Position numbers and translations under genes: made by a program
Notes under the pieces: model-generated
Told to the model about the DNA's origin: nothing
The model's database searches: none
Seen by the model: the letters and a program-made list of their open reading frames with translations, nothing else
In this document: positions 38,201 through 51,479 of the stretch, piece by piece
Numbering within the stretch: position 1 is the first letter of the stretch
Layout: each line of letters begins with the position of its first letter
Assembly: GCA_008638375.1 (NCBI GenBank)
Contig: VIRR01000579.1
Location: forward strand, 248,001-312,000
Source of the DNA: Nyssa sinensis
Taxonomy: Eukaryota; Streptophyta; Magnoliopsida; Cornales; Nyssaceae
DNA: 64,000 bases
Reading direction: 5' to 3'

Positions 38201-38802
38201 CATATTGTATGCATGATTAGAGAGGCATGTAGATATACATGTACACTTGCACATGCCACGTCTTAATTTTGTTCCTTGCATTAGTATTGTACCATACCAG
38301 CAATTGAGCTAACCCATTCGTGGGAACCATATTTCAGATGACACTCCCGACACCTGAGACTTGAGGAAGTCTAGCCGAGTGGAGGAGACTTGACTGTAGA
38401 TGGATAGTTGGCCCGAAAGGCGTGTTTTATGATGTACGGGCTTAAGCCCATTGACATATATGTATACGGACAGAAGTGAATGTATGTGTCTGTTAAATCG
38501 TCTTCGGTTGTATCATGGTTGTATAATTAGGTGATGTATATTTACTTTGATGAGATTGTGGCCATCGAGTGAGGATGGATTGTGATGTGTTTGTATATAC
38601 ATGATGTGTTGTGATTATCAGGGGGAAAAAGGCTCGAAAAACAAAGGAGGTTCTGCCGAAATTTTTTTAAAAACAGGAATGTATATAGGCTTGTATCTAA
38701 ATTAGTTAAATTGTTATTTATTTATTTATTTGTCTATTTATTTTCTTCTTTTGTTTCGTTCAGTCGCGTCCCCGGGTTCGGTTGGGAATTCGGGGCGTGA
38801 CA
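35264..38802 (+). mobile_element. Mosaic family A solo LTR (level 2)
   Basis: Begins TGTAGAGACTTGAAAAA and ends TTCGGGGCGTGACA. A perfect TSD AGGTT lies at 35259-35263 and 38803-38807. Length is 3539 bp. Its last 1.4 kb matches family A (GGGCTTAAGCCC at 38438-38449, and CATGGGTGTGTCACGC). The part around 37330-37460 is the reverse complement of family B at 7870-7990 (TTCTTCAACTACCGAACTG region). It is therefore a recombinant or a family A subtype that shares its centre with B. Open frames in the GA-rich part (35560-35720) are low-complexity artefacts. Confidence 0.88.
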
Positions 38803-38807
38803 AGGTT

Positions 38808-39693
38808 GGTGCTTCCATAGTTGAGATACTAATCCTCTTCTAGCTATAGTTTCTATTCATCATAACTCACTAACATTTGGACCTGTATCTTTTTAGTCAT
38901 TCTTGAAAATACACAAGATGAAACCTATGAGCTTTATAAAAAACTCATGAGTAACACAAGTTCCCTGTTATAGGTTTCTAGAAAAACCTTTTTTTTAAAA
39001 CCTTTCATGACTTTGCATAAGCATTCATATACTTTCATAAACATTTGGAAACATTTATAAATTTCGTAAACATTCATGACTTTCATACACTTTCACAAAC
39101 ATTTAGAAACATTTCTGACTTTCGTAAACATTCATGGCTTTCATAAACTTTATTGGCTTTCATGGATTTTCAAAAACATTAAGAAAGATTTATGACTTTC
39201 TTAAACATTTATGACTTTCATAAATATTCTTTGATTTCATGGATTTTCATAAATATTTAGTAACATTTATGACTTCCATAAACATTCATGGATTTCATAA
39301 ACATTCTTGGCTTTCATGAATTTTCACAAATATTTGGAAACATTTATGACTTTCGTAAACATTCATGGGTTTCATAAACATTCTTGGCTTTCATAGATAG
39401 CAGTTAAAAGAGTTGTATTTCAAAACTAGTGGCATTCTTAAAACGTATTCATATAAGTGATCACAAGGCATAAAAAAATATTGATTTTTTTGCTAGATAG
39501 TTTTGCAAGGTAAAACATAGTGAGCATAAAACTATAGTTGAAAATTGAATGATGAAGCAATGGATATGCCAATTTTTATTTCTTTAATCTTGTATTGTAT
39601 AACCACTTGAGAGGCTATTCAATCTTGTCTTGTATAGTCACTTGGGCGACTAAGTGTAATCTAGAGCTCTGAGCCTACACAGCCTAGATTAAC
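38808..39693 (-). mobile_element. Continuation of outer family B LTR
   Basis: Resumes after the nested LTR with CATAACTCACTAACATTTGG and CCTATGAGCTTTATAAAAAAC, matching the GAGCTT / GAGTAACA block of family B. It contains the CATTCATGACTTTCATAAAC array and is cut at 39694 by the next LTR. Confidence 0.65.
38995..39400. repeat. Short tandem repeat array based on CATAAACATTCATGACTTT
   Basis: A phrase of about 19-21 bp (CTTTCATAAACATT, TTTCATGGATTTTCA, ATTTGGAAACATTTATGA) repeats irregularly with higher-order units of about 90-100 bp. Confidence 0.85.
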
Positions 39694-40104
39694 TGTAATA
39701 TCCTGACCTAATTAGGCAAAGTAATTTACTTTAATATCAATTTTATGAGATTAATTATATATTAATTTATTTGACATCTTAAATTGGAACTAGTAGGCCG
39801 TAAATGTTAAAAATAGTATACGAAGAGAAATTGGGTAAATTAGCGATATGAGAGAATAAAACAAACTTAAATCAAATTTATCGATAAATACAAAAAATTT
39901 TGGTAGAATAAAACACGATATAATATGACAAAAAATAAGATTTATAGCTGTAAAAATTTAGCACACAACAATCAAAAGTAAGGCGAGAATACTAGGACGT
40001 TTTTAAAGCGAATTAAGGCACAATTTCAAAATTTGATAAACAATACCTAAAATGCCAAACAAGGCATAAGTAGGAAAAATGGAAAAAAATGAGGCCAAAA
40101 TGAT

Positions 40105-40190
40105 GGCCAAAGGGTTTGAACCCTAGACCAAAAAAAGGAGAGGTTTTAAGTCCAAAAAGAATACTAATTGGTCTATGAGTACTTTGTGCT
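40105..40190 (-). promoter_or_regulatory. tRNA-like cassette in LTR 39694
   Basis: The minus strand has an A-box-like TAGACCAATTAGTA, a B box GGGTTCAAACCC and a T-run (40081-40090 complement). Antisense to its LTR. Confidence 0.45.
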
Positions 40191-40609
40191 ATATATCCCA
40201 TCAAATATATATATATATATACACACTCAAATAAGTTCCAATTTTGACACGCTCAAAATTGAGGTGGCAATATGCCATTGGACCACATCCCCACCCAATG
40301 ACGTGACATGCAACACATTAGCCATACATATTATATATATATATATACATAATGATATGTATAAATACATATCTTGGGTGTGTGTACTGTGTGACATGCA
40401 AGTCAGAATTGGAGTGTGCGTGTGCTTGAGTGCGTGTGTATAGAGACAGAGTGAGATAGAGAGAGAAAAAAAAGGAGGAGGAGAGAGAAGGAAATTCATG
40501 CATGCAAGCTTGAAAGCTGACCTGGGGGTTTCTATGGCCTAAGGCTAAAGGAGAAGGAGTCATATTGGATTCAAAATTCTAATTTTTCCTCTTAGATTTA
40601 AAGAGTAAT

Positions 40610-43600
40610 TGTAATACCCTGACCCATTGTAACCAAGCCAAAAGGGCCTAATGCTACGATGATGAAATAAACGGGTTGCATTTCAATAATTGAAATATAT
40701 TGATGAATGTTAGGGCAAACGAATGGCGGAAAAAAAAATAATAATAAATAAATAAAAATAAAATAAAATAAGACAAACTAAAATAAAAATAAAATACTAA
40801 TTAGGAAATTAATATGTAGACAATATATATATATATGTACATACATACGGCTATATATATATATAGATAAATAGATATATATGTGTGTGAAGGTGTAAAG
40901 GTGTGTGGCAACTACAACATGTAACTGAAGAAGGAAAATTAAAAAAAAAAAAAAAAAAGAGGAACGGATGGGAGTTATGAGCAGGAGGTGAAGAGGCAAT
41001 GAGATAGAGAAAGAGAGAGAGAGAGATTAAGTGAGGGGCGGTTTGTTTGTTTTTATAAGCAGGCGTTGCATTAGAATTGCATTAGAACCAAAAGGAAACA
41101 AAAGAAAAAAAAAAGACAGAGGAAAGAAAATGAAGTAAAGCCAGCGACGCAGTGAGAGAAATCAGGGCGCTGCAGGTGGAGAACGTATTGGCCTTGCGTG
41201 AGTGGTGCGGGAAGAGGAGGATCAATCGAGCTAAGGAGATCGGGACTGTGTGGAGGAGCTCAAGACGTGAAGAGGCGTGAAACAGGGTGACTGGGACAGA
41301 GCATTGTGCGCACGTTTGGAAGGGTGAGATAGATCAACTTCTGCGTTTTCATTTTAAGCATGAATATGAATTTAGAATCTCCTAAAGCATGAATATGAAT
41401 TTAGAATCTCCCAAAGCATGTAAATTGGGTTGTATTGCAAATTGAATTAAGAAAACCCAACCAGAAACTAGCAAGGAAAAACAGGAATTCCAGGGAAAGA
41501 TTTAAAAATCTGTTTTTGTAATTTTGATCCATGAAATTTAATTTGAATGCTTAGGAGTTATGTGTATAAGTTGTAGGAACATTGTAGGGATTAATTTGTG
41601 TTGAAACAGTAGAGAAAAGGTGAGAAAAATGGAAGAAAAAGGGGCTGCCGGAAAACCGCACAGCCCCTGTGAAGTTACGATTTTCCCCATTTTGGGAGTG
41701 TTCCGGCACTCCGATTGGAAACCCGAGGATAGATTTGAGTTGCCCATGACCTGTAGGTGTGAACCCCACTGAAAAATGCAAGAAAATCTGTCACCGGCAA
41801 GTCGCCGTTGACGGAGAAGATAACCAGCACGCTGGAGATGGTGTTGCGCGGCTGGGGGTTTTGTGATTTTATTTGGGCCAAATCGGGTCGGGTCTGACCC
41901 GACCCACCTATTTAGAAGGCTTCCCAATAGTGTTACTTTATGGATAAATTTTTAAATTTGAGTTTAGATAGTGTTTGGTTAGAAAGGAGAAGTTATCCAA
42001 TAGTTGGCTTAAACTTGAACAGAAAATGAAAAACAATTAAAAACATAATAACAGGGAATGGAAAAAATTGGTATGGGCAGTGAATTGAACCTGTGACCAA
42101 AAGGGAAAGGGTGAGAAGCTTAGCCACTGTGCCACCAAGGCACATGTGGTCTGTTTGGGCTCAAATACTATATGTATTAGTTAGATTAATTAATTTAAAT
42201 AAGTGGTTTAAATTAATAAATTTCAAATTTAATTTCGACGCGTAAATTAGTAGAATGAATAATGAAAACTTATTATTTTGGACCTTCTGAAATTAATGGT
42301 GAGGTCCATTTTACGAGACGGCGTCCTGAAAAAATAAAATACCCGTAGAATGCTAAAATGACCAAAATGCCCCTACGTCGAAGGTGAGTCAAACAGACTC
42401 CGATTTAGTTAAGTAAATAATGAATTTTTATTAATTCAAATCTACTGGACTCAACGGTGAAGTCCAAATTATGAAAACAGAACCCAAAAAGTAGAGACAC
42501 GTAAATGACCATTTTGCCCTTGGATAAATTAAGTTTAAAATGAAAAACCGTAAAGCATAAGTTAGTGAGGGAGGTATTTAGAGTAACGAGGCATAAATTC
42601 GATAAATGATATGAAAGCTGAAACGTGTTTATTGATTTATAGGCAAGTCAAAAGGAAAGGAGAAAGTCACGGGATATTAAGACATGGATAAGGTAAGTGG
42701 ATTCCTATATGTATTCACTGTCATTGTTTCCCACCATGGATATTGCTCTACCTGGTGGATGCCTATTGGTTGATGTTGCATGACTGATTCATTTCATTGA
42801 TATCCATTTACTGTATGTTACGTTATGATGTTCCATGTTTTGTACATTCATATGGAATACTATAGAATCTTAATTTATGTTAAGTGCTGGGTTTTGTGCT
42901 CAGCCACATTACCTATCTGATGCTATCTGATTGACTGGGACCTACAGGTCATTATATGGGACCTATGGGTCAAAAAGACATATGGCAATTATGGCGTTTT
43001 TATGCAGTAAGGTTAATGGGCATTCTATATGCATTTATGTTAATGGGGGGTATGTCGGGCCCCAAAAGACCGAGGGTCTGCCAAACCCTGAACAGAGTAA
43101 AGGCATCATCCATGTTAATTGATATAGTTCTATATTGATTGGTTTTGATTTATTGGACTTGATTGTGACCGTTTCATTGTGGCAGTATTTATGTTGATCG
43201 TATTCATTGAGCCTATTCTATATTTATGCTACGTTGCTACTCTTAACGGTTATTATACGTTGTTATTCATTGATTACTCTTGACCGTTATTGTACCTTGT
43301 CATTTATTGGCCATTGAGGCATTTTACAGTTGACTGCAATCATTGTCATGACTGGCTATCATGTTACCTTGACTTGTATTCATTTATGTCATCCCCACCC
43401 GTATTGGGGATAGGCTTCTACTTATTGAGTTTGTAGCTCACCCCTTACTAAATTTTTCAGGTGAGAATGCTATGGAACCACAGTAGGAGATCCAGAGCGT
43501 AGGGAGACGGTTAAGGAGCACAGTAGAATATAGTAGTTCTCCCATGCACTCACCACCAAAAATGATGGTTTATGTTTAAGTTATGTTGGTTTATGTTTGG

Positions 43601-43774
43601 ATTGGTCAGACTTATTTTAGTTTTGGAACAATGATGTAATAAGACTTCCGCACTTTTATGTTATGGTTATATTTCTTATTGTTATCATTGGTAAAAGAAT
43701 GAAAAAAGTAGGGACGGCCATTGGGTCGGCCCCACGACACGAGATCCGCATAGGGTGGGTTTCGGGTCGTGACA
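40610..43774 (+). mobile_element. Family C solo LTR (level 3)
   Basis: Begins TGTAATACCCTGACCC and ends GGGTTTCGGGTCGTGACA. The flanks GTAAT (40605-40609) and ATAAT (43775-43779) agree at four of five bases. Length is 3165 bp. It contains an antisense tRNA-like cassette (42080-42142), the core block in reverse orientation (42280-42540) and a CAGGTGAG block at 43459-43466. Confidence 0.82.
42062..42145 (-). promoter_or_regulatory. tRNA-like cassette in LTR 40610
   Basis: The minus strand has A-box GTGGCACAGTGGCTAAG, B-box-like AGGTTCAATTC about 35 bp on, and a T6 run (42063-42068 complement). Antisense to its LTR. Confidence 0.5.
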
Positions 43775-44426
43775 ATAATATAGCACGGTTTTGGATTGTT
43801 TGATGATCTTGAGTAGCATGCATGTAATTAGGGAGTGTATTACAAGGAAATAAAGGCAAAATGACATGGTTTTAAGCTAGGAAAATCGTGACAACCATTG
43901 ATGAACCTTCAAAAAACTTAGACCTGAACCGATGTAACCTAAACTTGTTTTTGACACTTAGAACTTAAACTAGACACTACAAGGGTTATAAAAATCCTAG
44001 GCCGCGACTGAAATACCTAAGAGAAGGCCCCTGAAATTCGAGTTATAGCTATAGGTTTACAAACCCATTTCTTTAAAATGAATTCTAAAGTTGATTTTTG
44101 GATCTGGGATTGAATCCACATGAGGTGAGGATCATCATAGGCCAAACCTCATCAAATTTGATGGAGGAATGTGCATGTATGAAGGAAATTCTAGAAATTC
44201 CCATGGAAGCTTAATCGACTTTTTGAGACCACCTCAATACCCCAAACCAACACCTAACTAATCCCCATTACCCTAGGATTCTATAAGATTTGAAAAGAGT
44301 CAAAATAGAGTTCTAAAGCTCCATGAAATAGGAAGTTTTAAAACCTGCAAATTAGGGAAACAATGGCCATTTTGATGGGGAAGACGATGAACAGGTCATG
44401 GTCGGGTCGGGCCAATTTCGGGTTCG

Positions 44427-47400
44427 TGTCACGCCTCAAATTTCCACAAACCCGAGGCGCGACTAACGAGACAGAAAATAAAATAAATAAAAGGACAAGG
44501 TAAATAAATCCACTTAAACATGCATCCATTCCCATCAATACATAAGGTAACATAAAATATATCGTTCATAGGTCATTCGGGCTTAAGCCCTTACATTACA
44601 AAACATAGGTCCCACAGACCAAAAATATAACAAGTGCTCCCCCCCTATCAAAGTATCGCTGGGTCTCAAGTAGCTGGAGGGTCCTCATCTGAAAAATGTT
44701 GCCCACGAATGGGTCAGCTCAACTGCTGGTATGATGAAGTGCTAATGCCAGAAATAAAGCTAAGGCGTGGCATGTGCAAAGTGTACATTTATTTCTAAAT
44801 GACCTTCAAGCATCGCAGTAATATATATATGAATGGTATGCGTGACACACCCATGCACAACTCTATGCCACACCCATGTCTCATTTACGGGTACTCCCCG
44901 ATGGGCACAGAGTACCAATGCAATGGCCAATTTTGGGTTTTTCACCACAGGATCTACACCCTCATAATGCATAGCACCATGTGCTCTACCCATGCCATGT
45001 TCTCAAAGGATTCATCATATGCCAATATGCCAATGCAATCTCAATGATACATGGTTTTCACAATATAGCATACTCGAGACAATAATACGTAAATCATCAG
45101 TCAGTTTCATATACATGCACATCTCATGTGTTCATACATCCTAATTCATGTTCTTCACTTTACTAAACTTGCAAGTAACACATAAACATGTAAACAACCA
45201 ATTCCAAGTTATCAAGTAAACACATTACAAATAAACACATAAAGCATCCCAGTCATTCACAAATATTCCTAACTTAACTTCATTTCTAACATTAGCAAAA
45301 CACCATACCTGATGGGTTGGTCTCAACCCTAGATGATCGTGCACGATATGGAACTGAACTGATCAATGAAAACGCAGGAGATCAGATCGCCCTCTCCTGT
45401 CCTGTCAGTGTCCCTAAAAGCATAAATTGCAACTCAGTCTATTGTCATTTGAATTTATGCTATTCATCAAATTTTATGTCTTTTAATTCATAGGTTTCTA
45501 TTCTGCTAAATTAAACTCTGCCATTGAGTCTAGGATGTCGAAGAAAATAAGTTTAGGTTCTCGTAGAACTCAATTCTGACATCTGGGTTCAAAAGGGCAA
45601 AATAGTCATTTTGCACTTTTCACTGGTCTTTACATTTCGTGACCTCTTTTCAAAAATTAGACTCCACGGTTGAGTCCGAAATGCTCGAGATAATAAAGTT
45701 TCACTATTTGTTTACTAAATTCGGAGTTCGTTTGGCTGTACTTCAATTTAGGGGCATTTTGGTAATTTTAAAGGTTACTACGGGTCTTTTATTTTTTGGG
45801 ACCCCGTCTCGTAAAACAGACCTCACCATCGGTCTCAGAATGGTCGAGATAGTCAAAATACACTAATGACTTGTCCCATTTGGACTCCAGGTTATTTTTG
45901 AATATTTAAATAATTAAATTAATTTATTTAAATAATTAATTAATTTAATTAATATTTTATTAATAATTTAATCAGGTGGGTCAAAGTGTAATAACCAACA
46001 GTTGGGGGGGTCAGTTTGTAATTTCTAAAAGTCCTGGGTCAAAGTTTAATTTCTAAAAGGTTCAAGGTCAAATTTGTAATTAGTCAAATTTACTATTCCC
46101 AATTCGGTTACCCAAACAGGGTTTAGTCCAGAACAGGGATAGGATATCCCTGTTCCTGTTTCAATTTAATTTTTTAATTTATTACACCCGTAGCCAAACA
46201 ACCCCTAAACCATTTTAATTTAAAACATCAAGGTGACACGTGGCAGGGGCGGTTCAGCCCTGCCCGAACCGGACCTGACCCGGACCCGAAACCCGACCCG
46301 GTCACCCCCCTTCTTCCCCGACTTTCCGGCGACGTAGCAGTAGGGTTCCGGCGCCTTCTCTGGCGCCGGCGAGATTTTTTGATCATTTTTCTCTACTATT
46401 TTCAATGCCATTTCCTTCCTTTCTTCCCAAGGACTCCAAATCTACCCTCTATTTCCATCAAGACCCTCTCAATCATCTCGAATATGGGGTTTAATAGCTC
46501 CGGCCGATTTTTCGGTGAGCTAAATATTTCCAATTTCATGCTCGGTTCTTGACTATTTTAACTTATTTCTTTTACTATTTTCTTTCTGCACTTCCTAGGG
46601 TTCATTCCCTATCATCTAAAGCAAGTTTTACACATAAAATCACAAGACCCATCTCTTATACCCGAGACCTGCAACTGGGAAGTTCTCTCCCTCCCCTTAA
46701 CCATTTTCTTTCATTTTTCTTGCAGTGTGTTCCATATCTCACGTGCTATAAGGCCCTAAGATCAGATTTAAATATAGTGCTTTAAAAAAAATAAAACAGT
46801 AGCTAAGCTACTTACCCCAGTTTCGAATTTCTCCCTGTTGTAGTTACTCCCCTCTTCCTTTCTCCTCTTGGGTCACTCCTCAAGCTTCCTCTCCTTCTTC
46901 ACAGTTGCCTCTCAGCTTTTCCCTTGCCCACGGTTTCTTATTTCTTTCTTTCCTTCCCAACCGAGACCACATATTCATTCACACATCCACTTCTCTCTCT
47001 CGGTTACTCCCCCTTCACAGCCCCTTTTCTTGACTTCTCTCACCCTGCACCAGCCACCTTGCTTCTCCCCAAATGCAGCTTTGCATTAAATGCAAAGCTG
47101 CCCCTATACACCTATACATATATATATATCTCCTATATAACACTCATTACACACACTAGACCCACACACTTTCCACCGACACCACACACAGTGCACACAC
47201 TGTTCTGCCATACATACATACATATACATATTCACACATACATGTACATATATCATTTTACACATATACACATACATATACCCATGTAAATCCCACACAT
47301 GCATATATATTACATATACATAACCCACATAACTCACATTTTAAATTTTTCTAATAATAATAATAACAATAATAATAATAAAATAACAATAACCATAAAA

Positions 47401-47466
47401 AAAAAATTAATTTAATAACCAAGAAAATTTTATATTTAAAAAAAAAAAAATTTCCGGGTTATTACA
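44427..47466 (-). mobile_element. Family A solo LTR (level 3)
   Basis: The plus strand begins TGTCACGCCTCAAATTTCC and ends CCGGGTTATTACA. A perfect TSD GTTCG lies at 44422-44426 and 47467-47471. Length is 3040 bp. It contains palindrome GGGCTTAAGCCC (44579-44590), the core block around 45745-45860, a GC-rich CCCGACCCGG part near 46280 and the palindrome at 47075-47101. Confidence 0.95.
47075..47101. other. 27-bp inverted repeat in family A LTR
   Basis: Arms GCAGCTTTGCAT and ATGCAAAGCTGC with a TAA spacer form a perfect 12-bp hairpin about 365 bp inside the canonical LTR start. The copy at 10237-10263 keeps most of the pairing. Confidence 0.85.
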
Positions 47467-47679
47467 GTTCGGGTCGGGGCCCGCCCTATCGCACAATAGG
47501 TTTAGTGGAATGATACCATATTGGTTAGTTTTATTTCAAAATAGAATTGGTTTTGTTGGATAACAAGTGTAATAAATTTCGATTTAATAACCTTGTTCTG
47601 AACAGGGATACCCTATCCATATTTAAGATCTTATCCACTATTTGGTTTTTGAATAATCAGAAAAAAAAAAAAATTATAA

Positions 47680-47723
47680 GGAACTGCGGTCAGTGGGTTT
47701 AGAACCCTTGACGTGTGCGTGTG
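47680..47723 (-). promoter_or_regulatory. B-box half of a tRNA-like cassette split by an LTR
   Basis: The minus strand shows GGGTTCTAAACCC followed by a long T-run (47660-47672 complement). The A-box half, TCTCAGTGGCACAGTG, lies at 61290-61305. Joining across the LTR restores the spacing seen in the other cassettes. Confidence 0.45.
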
Positions 47724-47910
47724 TGTCACGACCTGAAATCCGCCCTATACGGACCTCGTGTCCGGACCGCCGCCTGCAGACCCGGAGGTCTGAGGCAAGG
47801 CTCACATAAGCAGCGGTATCGAATAGATGTGCGACATGTGGTTTGCGGAAGCGTGAAAAACTTTTTTCTTTTCTTATCTTATTTAAATCTTTCGCACATC
47901 TGTCTGGTAC

Positions 47911-47930
47911 TACCGCTCTTCATAGCGGTA
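47911..47930 (-). other. Conserved 7-bp hairpin in family C LTR
   Basis: TACCGCT and AGCGGTA around a six-base loop, identical to 20882-20901 in both stem and loop. Confidence 0.75.
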
Positions 47931-48629
47931 CACATGAATATACATTCAGAGCATAATTAAAAACTTAAAGGCTTTATAATTAATACATGTTTAACTGCCC
48001 CACGAGACTTAATACATAATAGTTCACTACTTCCTAATACAAAAGTTACTACTAAAAGTCCATAGTGTTTCACAAAAGAACTGCTAGTCTTGTGATTAGT
48101 TGCCTAACCCTTCTTCTAAAATAGGTAGACTCATCATCATCGCCGTCAAAATCAGAACTGCTATTGATCACCTGAAAGGGGGACAGATAAAATCCGGGTA
48201 AGCTAATCTAAGCTTGTGAGTAATTCCTACATTCGTCATGGGGTTTTCAATTGGTAGTGGTTTAGCACATGAGAGTTTATAAAATACACACTACCAATTG
48301 CTCGTACGTTTAGAACACAGAATGTAACACCTCGACCCGATTAAATAATAATTAAGTCACTGATTTTTAATTAGTGACCTTAAGAGGAATAATTAAGAAA
48401 TTTAAACGGAAAATAAATGACGACTTCAAAATAACTCCAAAACCCTAAAATAATGAAGTCAACTCCGAGAAAATAATTCCAAAGTTTAGATTTCGATTTC
48501 ATGAAGAAGCAAATAGTAAATTCAAATACATGAAGAAAATACAATAAGAGAATATTGACAAAAAGTTAAAAAAAAAAAAAAAATCAAAGTGCCAAACAAG
48601 GCACAAAGGAGAAAATAGCAAAAATAAGC

Positions 48630-48716
48630 CCAAATTGAGGCCAATGGGTTTTGAACCCTTGACCCAAGGTACACAAAACACTTAAGCCCAAAAACATACC
48701 ACTTGGGCTGCCCACT
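48630..48716 (-). promoter_or_regulatory. tRNA-like cassette in LTR 48323
   Basis: The minus strand has A-box-like CAGCCCAAGTGGTATG, B box GGGTTCAAAACCC and a TTTTT run about 20 bp after it. Antisense to its LTR. Confidence 0.5.
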
Positions 48717-50499
48717 TGATTGTGTCTTAAATTACAACATATATGTATATATACACATAGTATTTTCCCTCCACCTCCCAAATTGGCCAATGGCCTTTCA
48801 TGCACCAAAAGAAATATTTTTAAAAAACAAAAAAATTATTATGAGAGATATACATATCTGTGTGGCGTGTGAAGTGAAGGAAATCATACTTGATAGTGAT
48901 TGTATGTCCAGCCTTATAGAGAGAGAAAGTTAGAAAGAGAAAGTGAGTTAGAGAGAGGGAGAGGGTGCAAGAAGAAGAAAGAAGGAGGAGAAGAAAGAGA
49001 GCTCCTTGCATGGCTGCCTGAACTGAAAGAGACCCCAAATCCAAACCGACTTGAGCTTAGAAGAAGGAAGAGAGCACTATTGAGGTATAAACCCCAAAAC
49101 TGGAAAAAAAAAAAAATCTTTGTTTAAATTTTGGATCTGTTTTGATATTTTTTAGCCTCATTAGTTGCATGCATGATGTTTAGGATGAGAAATCTTCATT
49201 AATTCATGAAAAGTAGTGTCACATCCCGAACCCCACCCTACGCGGATGTCGAGGACGTGACTGCCAGTCGGTCGCGACGCGACCAACCAAAGGCAAATTC
49301 TGAACTTTCCGACGAATTGCATTCCAACTGTAGGGTCAGATGCAGCGGAATTTAAAACTTTTTCTTTGTGTCACGGGAATGCAACTCACTTATCCACCAT
49401 AAAGGTATGTACCACAGAGCAAGTCTAAATCCAAAACAGTTAACAGTTCTAAGTTCAGAGCATATCTAAAATCAGGCATATAGTACAGAGCAGATCTAAT
49501 ATCTTTAGAGTACCGTTTATTTCCATGAGCCATAATTATCCATCCAGTACATGTAAATCAGATTAGCCGTATTATATCACTCACCTGAATAACAGAATCA
49601 GTCCACAAGAATCCAGTCTCTACAGATCAGTGCCGTCAGATCCTTTACTTGAAATGCCACTCGGCCTATCATGTCATATCATGGTGTCTTCTAATCCATC
49701 AGAGATAATCCCTGAAAAATGTTAGGGAATGGGGTGAGCTTCGAAAAGCCCAATGAGTAACACAGGTTCCCTGTCATGGGTTTCAAACCCGGTCTTGTTT
49801 ATAAATCACAAGGATAGTTCAATCGCTTAGGAATAACAGTTTTATAGATCTACTCGAATACAGTTTAAGTAGAATAAAACGGGACTGAACTAAACAGAAC
49901 AACAAATCAGGACAGACGGAACAGTGCATGATGCCAATATATCAATCGAGAGTATAGGCAAGTAATTCAATATTAGAACAGGTCAGTACTGGGCGGAATA
50001 TAACAGGCATAACAAACAATATATCAGTTAGGCACATAATCAAGCCTACTTATGCCAGACCGCTCATAATCAGAATGGTACCCAGAGTCAGACACGTCAT
50101 AGCAGAACAAAATCAGACAGACCATGAAACGGGACAAGACAGACCGAACAAAACAATAGTAGGACGGGACAAAATCATGCCGCGTACAATACAGTATAAA
50201 AGTTTGCATTAAAAAAACATGCATTCAGACAGTATAACTTTTAAAACCGTACAGTGCATCAAAATACAGTATCTAGGCAGTAACTTATATACCAAGTCAA
50301 GAATCCGGACAGATCATAACGGAACTGGACCATATATCAATCAAGACAGACAGATCATTAACGGACGGAACATAACGAGATTAGACGGAGCAAAACACCA
50401 GTTCAAGTCACAGGTAAACAATCAAGGCAGACAGATCATTAACGGTCAGGGATATAACAGAACCAAACGGATCAATACGTCAGTCAAAACAAGGACATA

Positions 50500-51180
50500 T
50501 CAGTAACTAGACAGACCATGAAACGGATAGATCGTAACGGACGGAACAAAACGGAACAATATCAATCAGGACAAGTCATATCGGAACTGAACAAGTCGGA
50601 ACAAAACGGTACAATATCAATCAGATCAAGACATATCGGAACTGAACAAGTCGGAACAAAACAGTACAATATCAATTAGATCAAGGCATATCGGAACTGA
50701 ACAAGTCGAAACAAACGGTACAATATCAATCAGGACAAATCATATCAGGACTGAACATGACGGAACAAAACGGAACAATACATCAATCAGAACAAGACAT
50801 ATCGGAGCTGAACATGTCGGAACAAAGCAGAACAATACATCAATCAGAACAAGACATATAGGAACTGAACATGTCGGAACAAAGCGGAACAATATATCAA
50901 TCGGAACAAGACATATCGGAACTGAACAATACATCAATCAGATCAAGACATATCGGAACTGAATAATACATCAATCAGAACAAGACATATCGGAACTGAA
51001 CATATCGGAACAAAGCGGAACAATATATCAATCGGAACAAGACATATCGAACTGAACAATACATCAATCAGATCAAGACATATCGGAACTGAATAATACA
51101 TCAATCAGAACAAGACATATCGGAACTGAACATGTCGGAACAAAGCGGAACAATATCAATCAGGACAAGGCATATCGTAC
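50500..51180. repeat. Tandem repeat of about 60 bp, roughly eleven units
   Basis: Units combine ACATATCGGAACTGAAC, ATGTCGGAACAAAGCGG and AACAATACATCAATCAG with some shortened units. The plus-strand and minus-strand reading frames here are products of the repeat. Confidence 0.9.
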
Positions 51181-51479
51181 ATTAAATATATGCTTTTTAA
51201 ACAGTATAACATTCAAAACAGTACAGAGCTTCAAAATACAGTATCTAGACAGAACTTATACACCAGTTCAGGAGTCAGGGTTACTCACAAACTGTTACGG
51301 TTATCTCCTTGCACAAATAATCCGATAATCTCCAGATACGTCAGGCATCTCCATGTATATCCTGAACAATAATCATCAATCATATACAGATCAGAACGCA
51401 TCCATTCAGTTCTCATTTGTCATCTTAGGTATCTATCGGACACCTAAGATAGCCTAGTAGCCTATCGCCCTTTCACTGG

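Noticed and set aside
50740..50937. Repetitive Cys/Val/Pro open frame on the minus strand
   Set aside because: It is a direct product of the tandem array of about 60 bp.
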